A program made the translations under genes and the position numbers. From Actinomycetes bacterium (lineage in GTDB: Bacteria > Actinomycetota > Acidimicrobiia > Acidimicrobiales > Palsa-688), in assembly GCA_021796905.1 (NCBI GenBank), contig JAKABK010000089.1, forward strand, positions 1-7,210: DNA of 7,210 nucleotides, read 5' to 3'. Positions 1-5,273 of this stretch are shown here, piece by piece (position 1 is the stretch's first letter; the number at the start of each line of letters is the position of its first letter). The notes under the pieces were generated by a model. It had not been told where the DNA came from and ran no database searches. It was given only the letters and a program-made list of their open reading frames with translations.

Positions 1-92
1 TCGGCTACGTCGGCCGTGCGGTCGAGCCAGGTGCGACGCTCGACGCCGACGGCATCCCCGTCGAGGTGGTGGCCCTCCCCGCCCGGGGCTGA
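1..92 (+). CDS. C-terminal end of a gene, possibly GcvT/YgfZ-like folate-binding protein (partial)
   Basis: Only the last 29 whole codons lie in the window, from position 3 to the TGA at 90-92. The peptide begins GYVGRAVEPGATLDADGIPV and ends VEVVALPARG. The pattern of a GYV(x)R segment, then xxVxxGxxxxxxGxPxxVxALP, resembles the last strands of the GcvT C-terminal barrel (aminomethyltransferase or YgfZ-like folate-binding proteins). All but one codon end in G or C, as in the neighbouring real genes, so the reading frame is trusted. The family call rests on a short tail and is an inference. Nothing upstream is visible to confirm it. Its stop codon sits inside a perfect palindrome, and trpC starts 375 bp later, so it is probably not in the trp operon. 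Confidence 0.45.
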   Translation, partial: GYVGRAVEPGATLDADGIPVEVVALPARG

Positions 93-109
93 CCGCCGGC
101 GGTCAGCCC
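86..109. terminator. Perfect 24-bp palindrome over the stop codon, likely hairpin terminator
   Basis: The arm GGGCTGACCGCC (86-97) is followed at once by its exact reverse complement (98-109). This would fold into a stem of about 10 bp with a 4-base loop. The plus-strand stop TGA (90-92) lies in the left arm. The mirror TGA on the minus strand (105-103) lies in the right arm. No T-tract follows on either strand, as is common for terminator-like hairpins in high-GC actinomycetotes. Function as a bidirectional terminator is inferred from position and symmetry. Confidence 0.55.
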
Positions 110-420
110 GCTCCGACCGGGACGGCACGCCGCAGCTGGCCTGCAACGCTTCCGGCGCCTGCCACTCGAGGGGCGGCGCCACCGCCACGTCGGCCGAGCC
201 CGCCGCGACCCCGGCGTGGGGGTCGATCGACGCTCCGGCGAACACACGCCACCACCTCGACGGGGAGCGCGGATCGCAGCAGCGCCGCAGGTCTGCGGGC
301 CCGCTCGACGTCTTCGAATCGGACCCTCACCGACACCTCGGTGGCGACCACCACTTGGGCGCTGTCGGCCTTACGCAGTGCCTGATGGACCGCGTCGACC
401 AGCGCGGCGTTCGCGCACCG
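103..420 (-). pseudogene. Possible decayed minus-strand gene, product unrecognised
   Basis: Reading leftward, one frame gives protein-like sequence from about 420 to 245, including ANAALVDAVHQALRK, then VVVATEVSVRVRFEDV, then PAALLRSALPVEVVACV. The first base pairs of this look like a helix followed by a strand. At about 245 that frame turns into Arg/Gly-rich sequence. The frame offset by one base continues plausibly (FAGASIDPHAGVAAGSADVA, then PPLEWQAPEALQASCG), with roughly 95 percent G/C third positions. The first frame ends at the TGA (105-103) inside the 24-bp palindrome. No ATG, GTG or TTG starts the coding-like part; the first GTG in frame is internal, at 354. So this is at best a gene with one or two frameshifts and no start. 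It may instead be a chance antisense pattern. I do not recognise the family. Confidence 0.3.
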
Positions 421-452
421 AAGTCCCCCGTGCCCAGCGAAACAGCGACCGG

Positions 453-458
453 TACGCT
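453..458 (+). promoter_or_regulatory. Putative -10 box of the trpC operon
   Basis: TACGCT fits the actinobacterial -10 pattern TAnnnT and ends 9 nt before the trpC ATG at 468. No convincing -35 is seen at 16-18 bp. The spacing would give a transcript start within about 0-3 bases of the start codon, that is, a leaderless or nearly leaderless mRNA. GGTGG (459-463) could act as a weak ribosome site if the transcript starts further upstream. Confidence 0.35.
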
Positions 459-467
459 GGTGGCGCG

Positions 468-1250
468 ATGGGCACCTATCTCGATCGGATACTGGCCGCC
501 CATCGCGCAGCGGCGTCAGCCGACCACAGGGACCTCGACGGGCTCGTCGCCGCGGCCCGCGCCGCTCCTCCCACCCGTGGCTTCGCGAGGGCGCTGGCTG
601 CCGAGCCGGGGGTGTCGGTGATCGCCGAGGTCAAGCGGGCCAGCCCGAGCCGGGGGGCGCTCGCCGCCGATCTCGACCCCGCCGGGCTCGCCGCAGCCTA
701 CGAGTCGGGAGGAGCGGCCTGCCTGTCGGTGCTCACCGACGTCGAGTTCTTCTCCGGCTCGCCCGGCGACCTGTCCGCGGCCCGGGCCGCGAGCCGCCTG
801 CCGGTGCTGCGCAAGGATTTCACCGTCGGTCCGGCCGACGTCTGCGACGCTCGGCTCATCGGGGCCGACGCCGTCCTGTTGATCGCGGCGGCCCTCTCGC
901 CCCTCGAGCTCGAGGAGCTGGCCGGCCTCGCCGCACAGCTGGGCATCGACGCCCTGGTCGAGGTCCACGACGAGGAGGAGGCCGCGGTCGCGCTGGCAGC
1001 CGGCGCCACCCTCGTCGGGGTCAACCAGCGGGACCTGGTCACCTTCGAGGTCGACACCACCCGGGCCGAGCGGGTCGCTTCCGCCCTGCCGGAGGGGGTC
1101 GTGGCGGTAGCCGAGTCCGGGATCCGGGGACCGCAGGACCTGTCCCGGTTGGCGGCGGCCGGGTTCGACGCGGTGCTCGTCGGCGAGGCGCTCGTCACCT
1201 CCCCCGACCCGGCTGGCGCGGTCGCCGCCCTCCGGGAGGCCGGCCGGTGA
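468..1250 (+). CDS. trpC: Indole-3-glycerol-phosphate synthase (TrpC)
   Basis: A cytoplasmic TIM-barrel enzyme of 260 residues, the usual length for the single-domain enzyme. It closes the ring of CdRP to indole-3-glycerol phosphate with loss of CO2 and water. Family residues are present: VIAEVKRASPSRG with Lys56, LRKDFTV with Lys116 (the general-acid lysine position), VEVHDEEE with Glu165, VGVNQRDL with Asn186, VAESGI with Glu216/Ser217, and LVGEALV near the end. The family usually has Asn where Gln187 sits, a tolerated variation. ATG 468 is chosen because the N-terminal helix (MGTYLDRILAAHR) matches the family. The longer open frame reaching back to 216 has no family sequence. The stop overlaps the trpF start by four bases (GTGA). 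It is the first gene of the visible operon. trpE, trpG and trpD are not in the window. Confidence 0.95.
   Translation: MGTYLDRILAAHRAAASADHRDLDGLVAAARAAPPTRGFARALAAEPGVSVIAEVKRASPSRGALAADLDPAGLAAAYESGGAACLSVLTDVEFFSGSPGDLSAARAASRLPVLRKDFTVGPADVCDARLIGADAVLLIAAALSPLELEELAGLAAQLGIDALVEVHDEEEAAVALAAGATLVGVNQRDLVTFEVDTTRAERVASALPEGVVAVAESGIRGPQDLSRLAAAGFDAVLVGEALVTSPDPAGAVAALREAGR
1234..1239 (+). promoter_or_regulatory. Shine-Dalgarno of trpF
   Basis: GGGAGG lies 7 nt before the GTG at 1247, inside the last codons of trpC. It supports the GTG start and coupled translation. Confidence 0.6.
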
Positions 1251-1894
1251 TCGTGAAGATCTGCGGTACCACCAGCGAGGACGACGCGTTGTTGTCGGTG
1301 GCTCTCGGAGCCGATCTGGTCGGTTTCGTCTTCGCCCCCTCCCCGCGTCAGATCGCCCCCCAGATCGCCGCTGACATCGTCAAGCGGATGCCCCCCGAGA
1401 TCGTCGCGGTCGGAGTGTTCCGCGACGAAGCCCCCAAGCGGGTCGTGGACATCGCCCTTCGCTCGGGGATGCGGGCTGTGCAGCTCCATGGTCACGAGAG
1501 CGCGGAGGACACCCGCTGGGTCCGCCAGCGGGTGCCGATGGTGATCAAGGCGTTCAGCGCCGGCGACCCGCGCCTCGCCCGGGCGGTCGACTACGGCGCC
1601 GACGTGGTCCTCCTCGACGGGCCCCGACCCGGCTCCGGTCAGGGCTGGGACCGTTCGCTCGTCGACGAGGTGCCCGCCGGCCTGCGGGTGATGGTCGCTG
1701 GGGGTGTCACGCCCGGCAACGTCGCGGAGGTCATCGCCCGGACCCACTGCTGGGGGGTGGACGTGTCCACCGGGGTCGAGAAGGCGCCGGGGGTCAAGGA
1801 CCCGGTGAAGCTCCGCGAGCTGATCGCCGCCGCCAAGGCCGCCGACCCCGACGGTCCCGACGGTGGTCCCTACGATTGGGAGGAGGACGGATGA
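1247..1894 (+). CDS. trpF: Phosphoribosylanthranilate isomerase (TrpF)
   Basis: A cytoplasmic TIM-barrel enzyme of 215 residues that converts phosphoribosylanthranilate to CdRP, the substrate of TrpC. The GTG start reads [13 protein letters not shown]. Cys6 in KICG is the catalytic base position and Asp124 in [16 protein letters not shown] the catalytic acid. The phosphate-binding motifs [11 protein letters not shown] and [15 protein letters not shown] (about 149-185) are intact. The last 15 residues, from about 200, are an acidic, Gly/Pro-rich tail ending in WEEDG. The DNA of this tail carries the Shine-Dalgarno of trpB. It overlaps trpC by GTGA and trpB by ATGA. A separate TrpF is notable, because Streptomyces and Mycobacterium lack it and use the bifunctional PriA instead. 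Nothing suggests decay. Confidence 0.95.
   Translation: MIVKICGTTSEDDALLSVALGADLVGFVFAPSPRQIAPQIAADIVKRMPPEIVAVGVFRDEAPKRVVDIALRSGMRAVQLHGHESAEDTRWVRQRVPMVIKAFSAGDPRLARAVDYGADVVLLDGPRPGSGQGWDRSLVDEVPAGLRVMVAGGVTPGNVAEVIARTHCWGVDVSTGVEKAPGVKDPVKLRELIAAAKAADPDGPDGGPYDWEEDG
1881..1886 (+). promoter_or_regulatory. Strong Shine-Dalgarno deciding the trpB start
   Basis: AGGAGG, 4 nt before ATG 1891, is a near-ideal anti-16S match. It supports ATG 1891 over the upstream TTG at 1876 and the in-frame ATG at 1921. Confidence 0.7.
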
Positions 1895-3114
1895 CCCTGA
1901 CCGGTCCCGCCACAGTGAGCATGGGAGAGCCGTCCGAGACCGGCCGCTTCGGCGACTTCGGGGGACGCTACGTGCCCGAGTCGCTGGTGCCGGCGTGCGC
2001 CGAGGTGGAATCGGCGTTCCGCTCGGCGTGGTCCGACCCGCAGTTCGTCGCCCGCTACCGGGGGTTGCTCGCCGACTACGCCGGTCGTCCGACGCCGGTC
2101 ACCGAGTGCCACCGGTTGTCCGCCGAGCTCGGGGTGCGGGTGCTGCTCAAACGCGAGGACCTGACCCACACCGGGTCCCACAAGATCAACAACGTGATCG
2201 GCCAGGGGCTGCTCACCGTCGCGATGGGCAAGAAGCGGGTGATCGCCGAGACCGGAGCCGGACAGCACGGGGTGGCGACGGCTACCGCCGCCGCCCTCCT
2301 CGGCCTCGACTGCGTGATCTACATGGGCGAGGTCGACACCCACCGCCAGGAGCTGAACGTGTTCCGCATGCGCCTGCTCGGCGCGGAGGTGGTGCCGGTC
2401 CGCTCCGGGAGCCGGACCTTGAAGGACGCGGTGAACGAGGCGATGCGCGCCTGGGTGTCGGAGGTCGAGACCACCCACTACTGCATCGGGTCGGTGATGG
2501 GCCCGCACCCCTTCCCGTGGATGGTCCGCGAGCTGCAACGGGTGATCGGCGACGAAGCCCGGGAGCAGTGCCGGGCGTTGCTCGGCGGCGCCGACCCGGA
2601 CCTGGTGGTCGCCTGCGTGGGGGGCGGTTCCAACGCGGCGGGGACCTTCGCCGGTTTCGTCGGGACCTCCGCCCGTCTGGTCGGCGTCGAGGCCGCCGGC
2701 GGCGCGGCGGTCGGTCGGGGAGCGCCGGGGGTGCTGCACGGGATGCGCTCACTGCTCCTCCAGGACGAGGCCGGTCAGATCCTCGAGGCCGAGTCGATCT
2801 CCGCGGGTCTCGACTACCCCGGGATCGGGCCCGAGCACGCCTACCTGGCAGGCACCGGGCGGGCGGTCTACGCCGACGCCGGCGACGAGGAGGTCCTCGA
2901 AGCGCTCTCGCTCCTCGCCCGGACCGAGGGGATCATTCCCGCCCTGGAGCCCGCTCACGCCCTCGCCTGGCTGGTGCGAGCCGCCCGGGACGGGACCGTC
3001 CCGGGCGGCTCGACGGTGCTTCTCACCATGTCCGGCCGGGGCGACAAGGACGCCGGGCAGGTGATGGAGCTGATCGGGGACCGGCTCGACGCGCGTCTCG
3101 CCGCGAAGTCGTGA
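1891..3114 (+). CDS. trpB: Tryptophan synthase beta chain (TrpB)
   Basis: A PLP enzyme of 407 residues, usual for the family, that condenses indole with serine to give tryptophan in the alpha2beta2 complex. [15 protein letters not shown] (about 20-34) is the family N-terminus. [16 protein letters not shown] carries the PLP lysine, Lys98. [12 protein letters not shown] carries the catalytic Glu120. [15 protein letters not shown] follows, then the phosphate-binding GGGSNA (244-249), then [26 protein letters not shown] and the C-terminal SGRGDKD (381-387). It is a standard TrpB1 that pairs with the adjacent TrpA. ATG 1891 is chosen for its Shine-Dalgarno and its ATGA overlap with trpF. ATG 1921 would remove 10 poorly conserved residues and cannot be fully excluded. 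The stop overlaps the trpA GTG by four bases. Confidence 0.97.
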   Translation: MTLTGPATVSMGEPSETGRFGDFGGRYVPESLVPACAEVESAFRSAWSDPQFVARYRGLLADYAGRPTPVTECHRLSAELGVRVLLKREDLTHTGSHKINNVIGQGLLTVAMGKKRVIAETGAGQHGVATATAAALLGLDCVIYMGEVDTHRQELNVFRMRLLGAEVVPVRSGSRTLKDAVNEAMRAWVSEVETTHYCIGSVMGPHPFPWMVRELQRVIGDEAREQCRALLGGADPDLVVACVGGGSNAAGTFAGFVGTSARLVGVEAAGGAAVGRGAPGVLHGMRSLLLQDEAGQILEAESISAGLDYPGIGPEHAYLAGTGRAVYADAGDEEVLEALSLLARTEGIIPALEPAHALAWLVRAARDGTVPGGSTVLLTMSGRGDKDAGQVMELIGDRLDARLAAKS

Positions 3115-3917
3115 GCGCCGCGGCGGGAGCGGTCGGTCGGGGCGTGCCGCTGGAGGCGGCGCTGCGGGCTCGCCGCGACGCCGGGGCCAAGCTGCTCGTC
3201 ACCTACATGACCGCCGGGCTCACCGAGGACTGGGTCGACTACCTGCAGGTGATGGTCGAGGCGGGAGCCGACGCGGTCGAGGTCGGTCTGCCGTTCTCCG
3301 ACCCGGTGATGGACGGCCCGACGATCCAGGAGGCGTCGGTGCGGGCCCTCGCCCGGGGGGTGACGCCCGAGGCGGCGTTGTCTGCGCTGGCGGTGCGTGA
3401 GCAGCCGGTGCCGCTCGTCGCCATGACCTACTACAACCTGGTCCTGCGGGCCGGTCTCGAGCGTTTCGCCGCCAGGGCGGCTGCCGCCGGCGTGACCGGT
3501 GCGATCATCCCCGACATCCCCCTGGAGGAGTCCGGTCCCTGGGAGGACGCCGCCGCCGACGCCGGGGTCGCCACCGTGCTGCTCGCTGCTCCGGTGACCT
3601 CCGACGAACGCCTCGCGGTCCTCTGCCGGCGCTCCCGGGGTTTCGTCTACGGGGTCAACCTGATGGGCGTCACCGGGGAGCGGTCGTCGCTCGCCGGGTC
3701 AGCGGGGGTGCTCGCCAAGCGGTTGAAGGCGGTCACCGACCTGCCGGTGGTGATGGGTTTCGGGATCTCGACCCCCCAACAGGCGGTCGAGGCGGCTGCC
3801 GCCGCCGACGGGGTGGTCGTCGCTTCCGCGCTGATGCGCGCGGTCCTCGACGGGGCGTCGGTCGTCGAGCTCGGCGCAGCGGTGGCGGACATCCGACGCG
3901 CCCTCGACCGGGGCTGA
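3111..3917 (+). CDS. trpA: Tryptophan synthase alpha chain (TrpA)
   Basis: A TIM-barrel subunit of 268 residues, usual for TrpA. It cleaves indole-3-glycerol phosphate to indole and glyceraldehyde 3-phosphate and passes indole to TrpB. Catalytic Glu57 lies in [16 protein letters not shown] and Asp68 is the second catalytic residue. [28 protein letters not shown], the flexible loop [11 protein letters not shown] (186-196) and VVMGFGIS (phosphate site) are all present. The start is GTG 3111, overlapping the trpB stop as GTGA. No clear Shine-Dalgarno precedes it, so it probably depends on translational coupling. The TGA stop (3915-3917) overlaps a further frame as CTGA. The C-terminus (DIRRALDRG) is of normal length, so the downstream domain is not needed to complete TrpA. 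Confidence 0.97.
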   Translation: MSAAAGAVGRGVPLEAALRARRDAGAKLLVTYMTAGLTEDWVDYLQVMVEAGADAVEVGLPFSDPVMDGPTIQEASVRALARGVTPEAALSALAVREQPVPLVAMTYYNLVLRAGLERFAARAAAAGVTGAIIPDIPLEESGPWEDAAADAGVATVLLAAPVTSDERLAVLCRRSRGFVYGVNLMGVTGERSSLAGSAGVLAKRLKAVTDLPVVMGFGISTPQQAVEAAAAADGVVVASALMRAVLDGASVVELGAAVADIRRALDRG

Positions 3918-4240
3918 GCACGCCGGCGCCGCTCACCACCCTGCGGGCCGGCAACGGCCTGATCGCCCGGGTCGGCCAGCCCTTCGGCGCCAGGCTGTCG
4001 GTGGTCGTCACCTGTCGGTCCGGGCCGGCGGCCGGCGCGGTGGTCAGCTTCCGGGTCGTCTCGGGAGCGGCGGGCTTCGCCGGCGGAGCCCGGGTGGCGA
4101 CCGCCGCGACCGGTCCCGACGGTGTGGCCCACGCCCCGACGCTCGACGCCGGTGACCAGGTCGGCCCGGTGAGGGTGACCGCGCTCGCCGCCGGCGGGCT
4201 ACTGCCGGCCAGTTTCGCCCGTCGGGTGATCGCCTACTGA
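3914..4240 (+). CDS. Orphan single Ig-like (Big_1-type) domain protein coupled to trpA
   Basis: The frame encodes 108 residues with third-position GC as high as in the trp genes, so it is treated as real. It starts (M)[20 protein letters not shown] and continues LSVVVTCRSGPAAGAVVSFRV, SGAAGFAGGARVATAATGPD, GVAHAPTLDAGDQVGPVRVTA and ends LPASFARRVIAY. This is the strand pattern of bacterial Ig-like domain 1: V(T)F..SG...F.GG...AT..T...G.A.AP.L.AG...G...VTA..AG...P.A.F. There is no signal peptide, membrane segment or sorting signal, though such domains normally belong to surface proteins. No ATG, GTG or TTG precedes the domain in frame. The first GTG, at 4001, would cut off its first strand. 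CTG 3914 overlaps the trpA stop as CTGA, copying the three other junctions of this operon, so it is proposed as the start. The alternative is a -1 shift at the trpA stop producing a TrpA-Ig fusion. Its role is unknown. Confidence 0.6.
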   Translation: MSTPAPLTTLRAGNGLIARVGQPFGARLSVVVTCRSGPAAGAVVSFRVVSGAAGFAGGARVATAATGPDGVAHAPTLDAGDQVGPVRVTALAAGGLLPASFARRVIAY

Positions 4241-4255
4241 GCGCGTCGGGCGCGA

Positions 4256-4286
4256 CCGCAGCGGGGGTGCCCCTACCCCGCTGCGG
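4256..4286. terminator. Hairpin between convergent transcription units
   Basis: CCGCAGCGGGG (4256-4266) and CCCCGCTGCGG (4276-4286) pair perfectly over 11 bp around a 9-nt loop. It begins 15 bp past the stop of the plus-strand Ig-like gene and covers the stop (4273-4275) of the minus-strand hydrolase. No T-run follows on either side. A bidirectional, U-tract-less terminator is inferred. Confidence 0.6.
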
Positions 4287-5241
4287 GCCCCGCCCGGTGC
4301 CGGTCGCCGGGGCCGTCGGGGCCGCCAGGAGCCGGTCGGGCGGAGAGGAAGGGCCGGAGCCCCGCCAGCACCGCCTCGGGCTGCTCCTCCACGAGGAAGT
4401 GACCGGCGCCGGCGACGGCGCCGCCGGTCACGTCGCGCCCGGCGCGGCGCCAGACCTCCAAGGGGTCCTCGGCGTTGCGGGCCACGACCCCCTCGGCACC
4501 CCACAGCACGAGGGTCGGGGCGTCGATCGACCCGCCCTCGGCGTCGTGGTCGAGGTCGATCGAGGCACCGGCCCGGTAGTCCTCGAGCATCGCGTGGCGG
4601 GCGTCGGGGTCGGAGAAGCAACGCTCGTAGTCCTCGTAGGCCTCCGGGTCGTAGTGGGCGGGTCGGCCAGAGCCCCACCCCGTGAGCAGGGAGCGCAGGT
4701 AGTGAGCCGGGTCGGCGCCGATCAACCGTTCGGGCAGCGGCTCGGGTTGGAGGAAGAAGAACCAGTGGTAGTAGGCGGTCGCCAGCGCCCGGTCGACGTG
4801 GCTGTAGACGTAGGCGGTCGGGAGGATGTCGAGCAGGACGAGCCGCTCGACCCGGTCGGGGTGGTCGAGGGCCATGCGATGCGCGACCCGTGCCCCCCGG
4901 TCGTGGGCGACGACCGCGAACCGCCGGTGCCCGAGGGTGTCCATGACCGCCACCTGGTCGGCGGCCATCGCCCGGAAGCTGTAGCCGGCGTGGTCCGCCC
5001 CGGCCGGTGGGCGGCTCGAGCTCCCGTAACCCCGGAGGTCGGTCGCGACCACCCGGTGCCCGTCGGCTGCGAGAGCCGGCCCGACCCGGTGCCACATGGC
5101 GTGGGTCTCGGGGAAGCCGTGCAGCAGCAGCACCGGCCGGGTGCCGGTGACGGGCGGGAGGTCAGCTGACGGCGTGGCGACCCCGTGGACCCGGGCTCCG
5201 CCGGTTTCGACGTCGAAGGTCTCGAATCCCTCGAAGAGCAC
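4273..5241 (-). CDS. Alpha/beta-hydrolase, haloacetate (fluoroacetate) dehalogenase family
   Basis: A soluble alpha/beta-hydrolase of 322 residues. The oxyanion segment is VLLLHGFPETHAMWHRV (about 37-53), followed by TDLRGYGSSSRP. The nucleophile elbow VVAHDRGARVAHRMALDHP carries Asp114 with Arg115 and Arg118. VLLDILPT gives the acid Asp138 and GAGHFLVEE the histidine His281. The cap has YYHWFFFLQPEPLPERLIG (His159/Trp160) and MLEDYRAGA (Tyr222). In characterised fluoroacetate dehalogenases, the Arg pair binds the carboxylate and the His/Trp/Tyr trio holds the halide. Seeing all of them favours haloacetate dehalogenase over epoxide hydrolase. Whether it attacks fluoride or only larger halides cannot be told from sequence. 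The GTG start is set by AAAGGA, 8 nt upstream. The last 20 residues are a Gly/Pro/Arg tail that runs through the terminator stem. It is the second gene of an operon, 32 bp after the dehydrogenase. Confidence 0.85.
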   Translation of the reverse strand: MLFEGFETFDVETGGARVHGVATPSADLPPVTGTRPVLLLHGFPETHAMWHRVGPALAADGHRVVATDLRGYGSSSRPPAGADHAGYSFRAMAADQVAVMDTLGHRRFAVVAHDRGARVAHRMALDHPDRVERLVLLDILPTAYVYSHVDRALATAYYHWFFFLQPEPLPERLIGADPAHYLRSLLTGWGSGRPAHYDPEAYEDYERCFSDPDARHAMLEDYRAGASIDLDHDAEGGSIDAPTLVLWGAEGVVARNAEDPLEVWRRAGRDVTGGAVAGAGHFLVEEQPEAVLAGLRPFLSARPAPGGPDGPGDRHRAGPAAG

Positions 5242-5249
5242 TTCGGCCG

Positions 5250-5255
5250 TCCTTT
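5250..5255 (-). promoter_or_regulatory. Shine-Dalgarno deciding the hydrolase start
   Basis: On the minus strand AAAGGA sits 8 nt before GTG 5241, in the 32-bp gap after the dehydrogenase stop. It selects this GTG over the much longer open frame that runs back into the dehydrogenase gene. Confidence 0.6.
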
Positions 5256-5273
5256 CCCCGCTGCTTCCCGCCG

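Larger units (their letters stand above)
93..467. other. 375-bp stretch without an intact gene, upstream of trpC
   Basis: No plus-strand frame here looks like protein. The long open frames are rich in Arg, Pro and Gly with poor third-position GC. The stretch holds the second arm of the terminator palindrome, a minus-strand coding-like remnant (listed separately) and, at its right end, the putative trpC promoter. There is no trp leader peptide: one TGG-TGG pair occurs at 458-463, but that frame has no ATG, GTG or TTG start between the TGA at 383-385 and the Trp codons. I see no tRNA or repeat array. Confidence 0.6.

Noticed and set aside
178..188. Variant IGPS motif GVNQRDL (at 1018-1038 in DNA) as a sign of altered TrpC function
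   Set aside because: The essential Asn is kept, and the next position varies among actinomycetote TrpC proteins. All catalytic residues are present.
216..467. N-terminal extension of TrpC to a GTG at 216
   Set aside because: The added 84 residues are Arg/Pro-rich with poor third-position GC and do not resemble the family. The ATG at 468 gives the standard N-terminus.
383..470. Trp leader peptide for attenuation, suggested by tandem TGG TGG at 458-463
   Set aside because: The frame has no ATG, GTG or TTG after its stop at 383-385, and it runs into trpC without a stop or terminator pair near the Trp codons.
698..1747. 349-residue minus-strand open frame opposite trpC and trpF
   Set aside because: It is an antisense shadow in a GC-rich genome, while the plus strand carries two enzymes with all catalytic residues.
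1863..3110. N-terminal extension of TrpA through the trpB region
   Set aside because: It is an out-of-frame, Arg-rich shadow of trpB. TrpA family sequence begins after GTG 3111.
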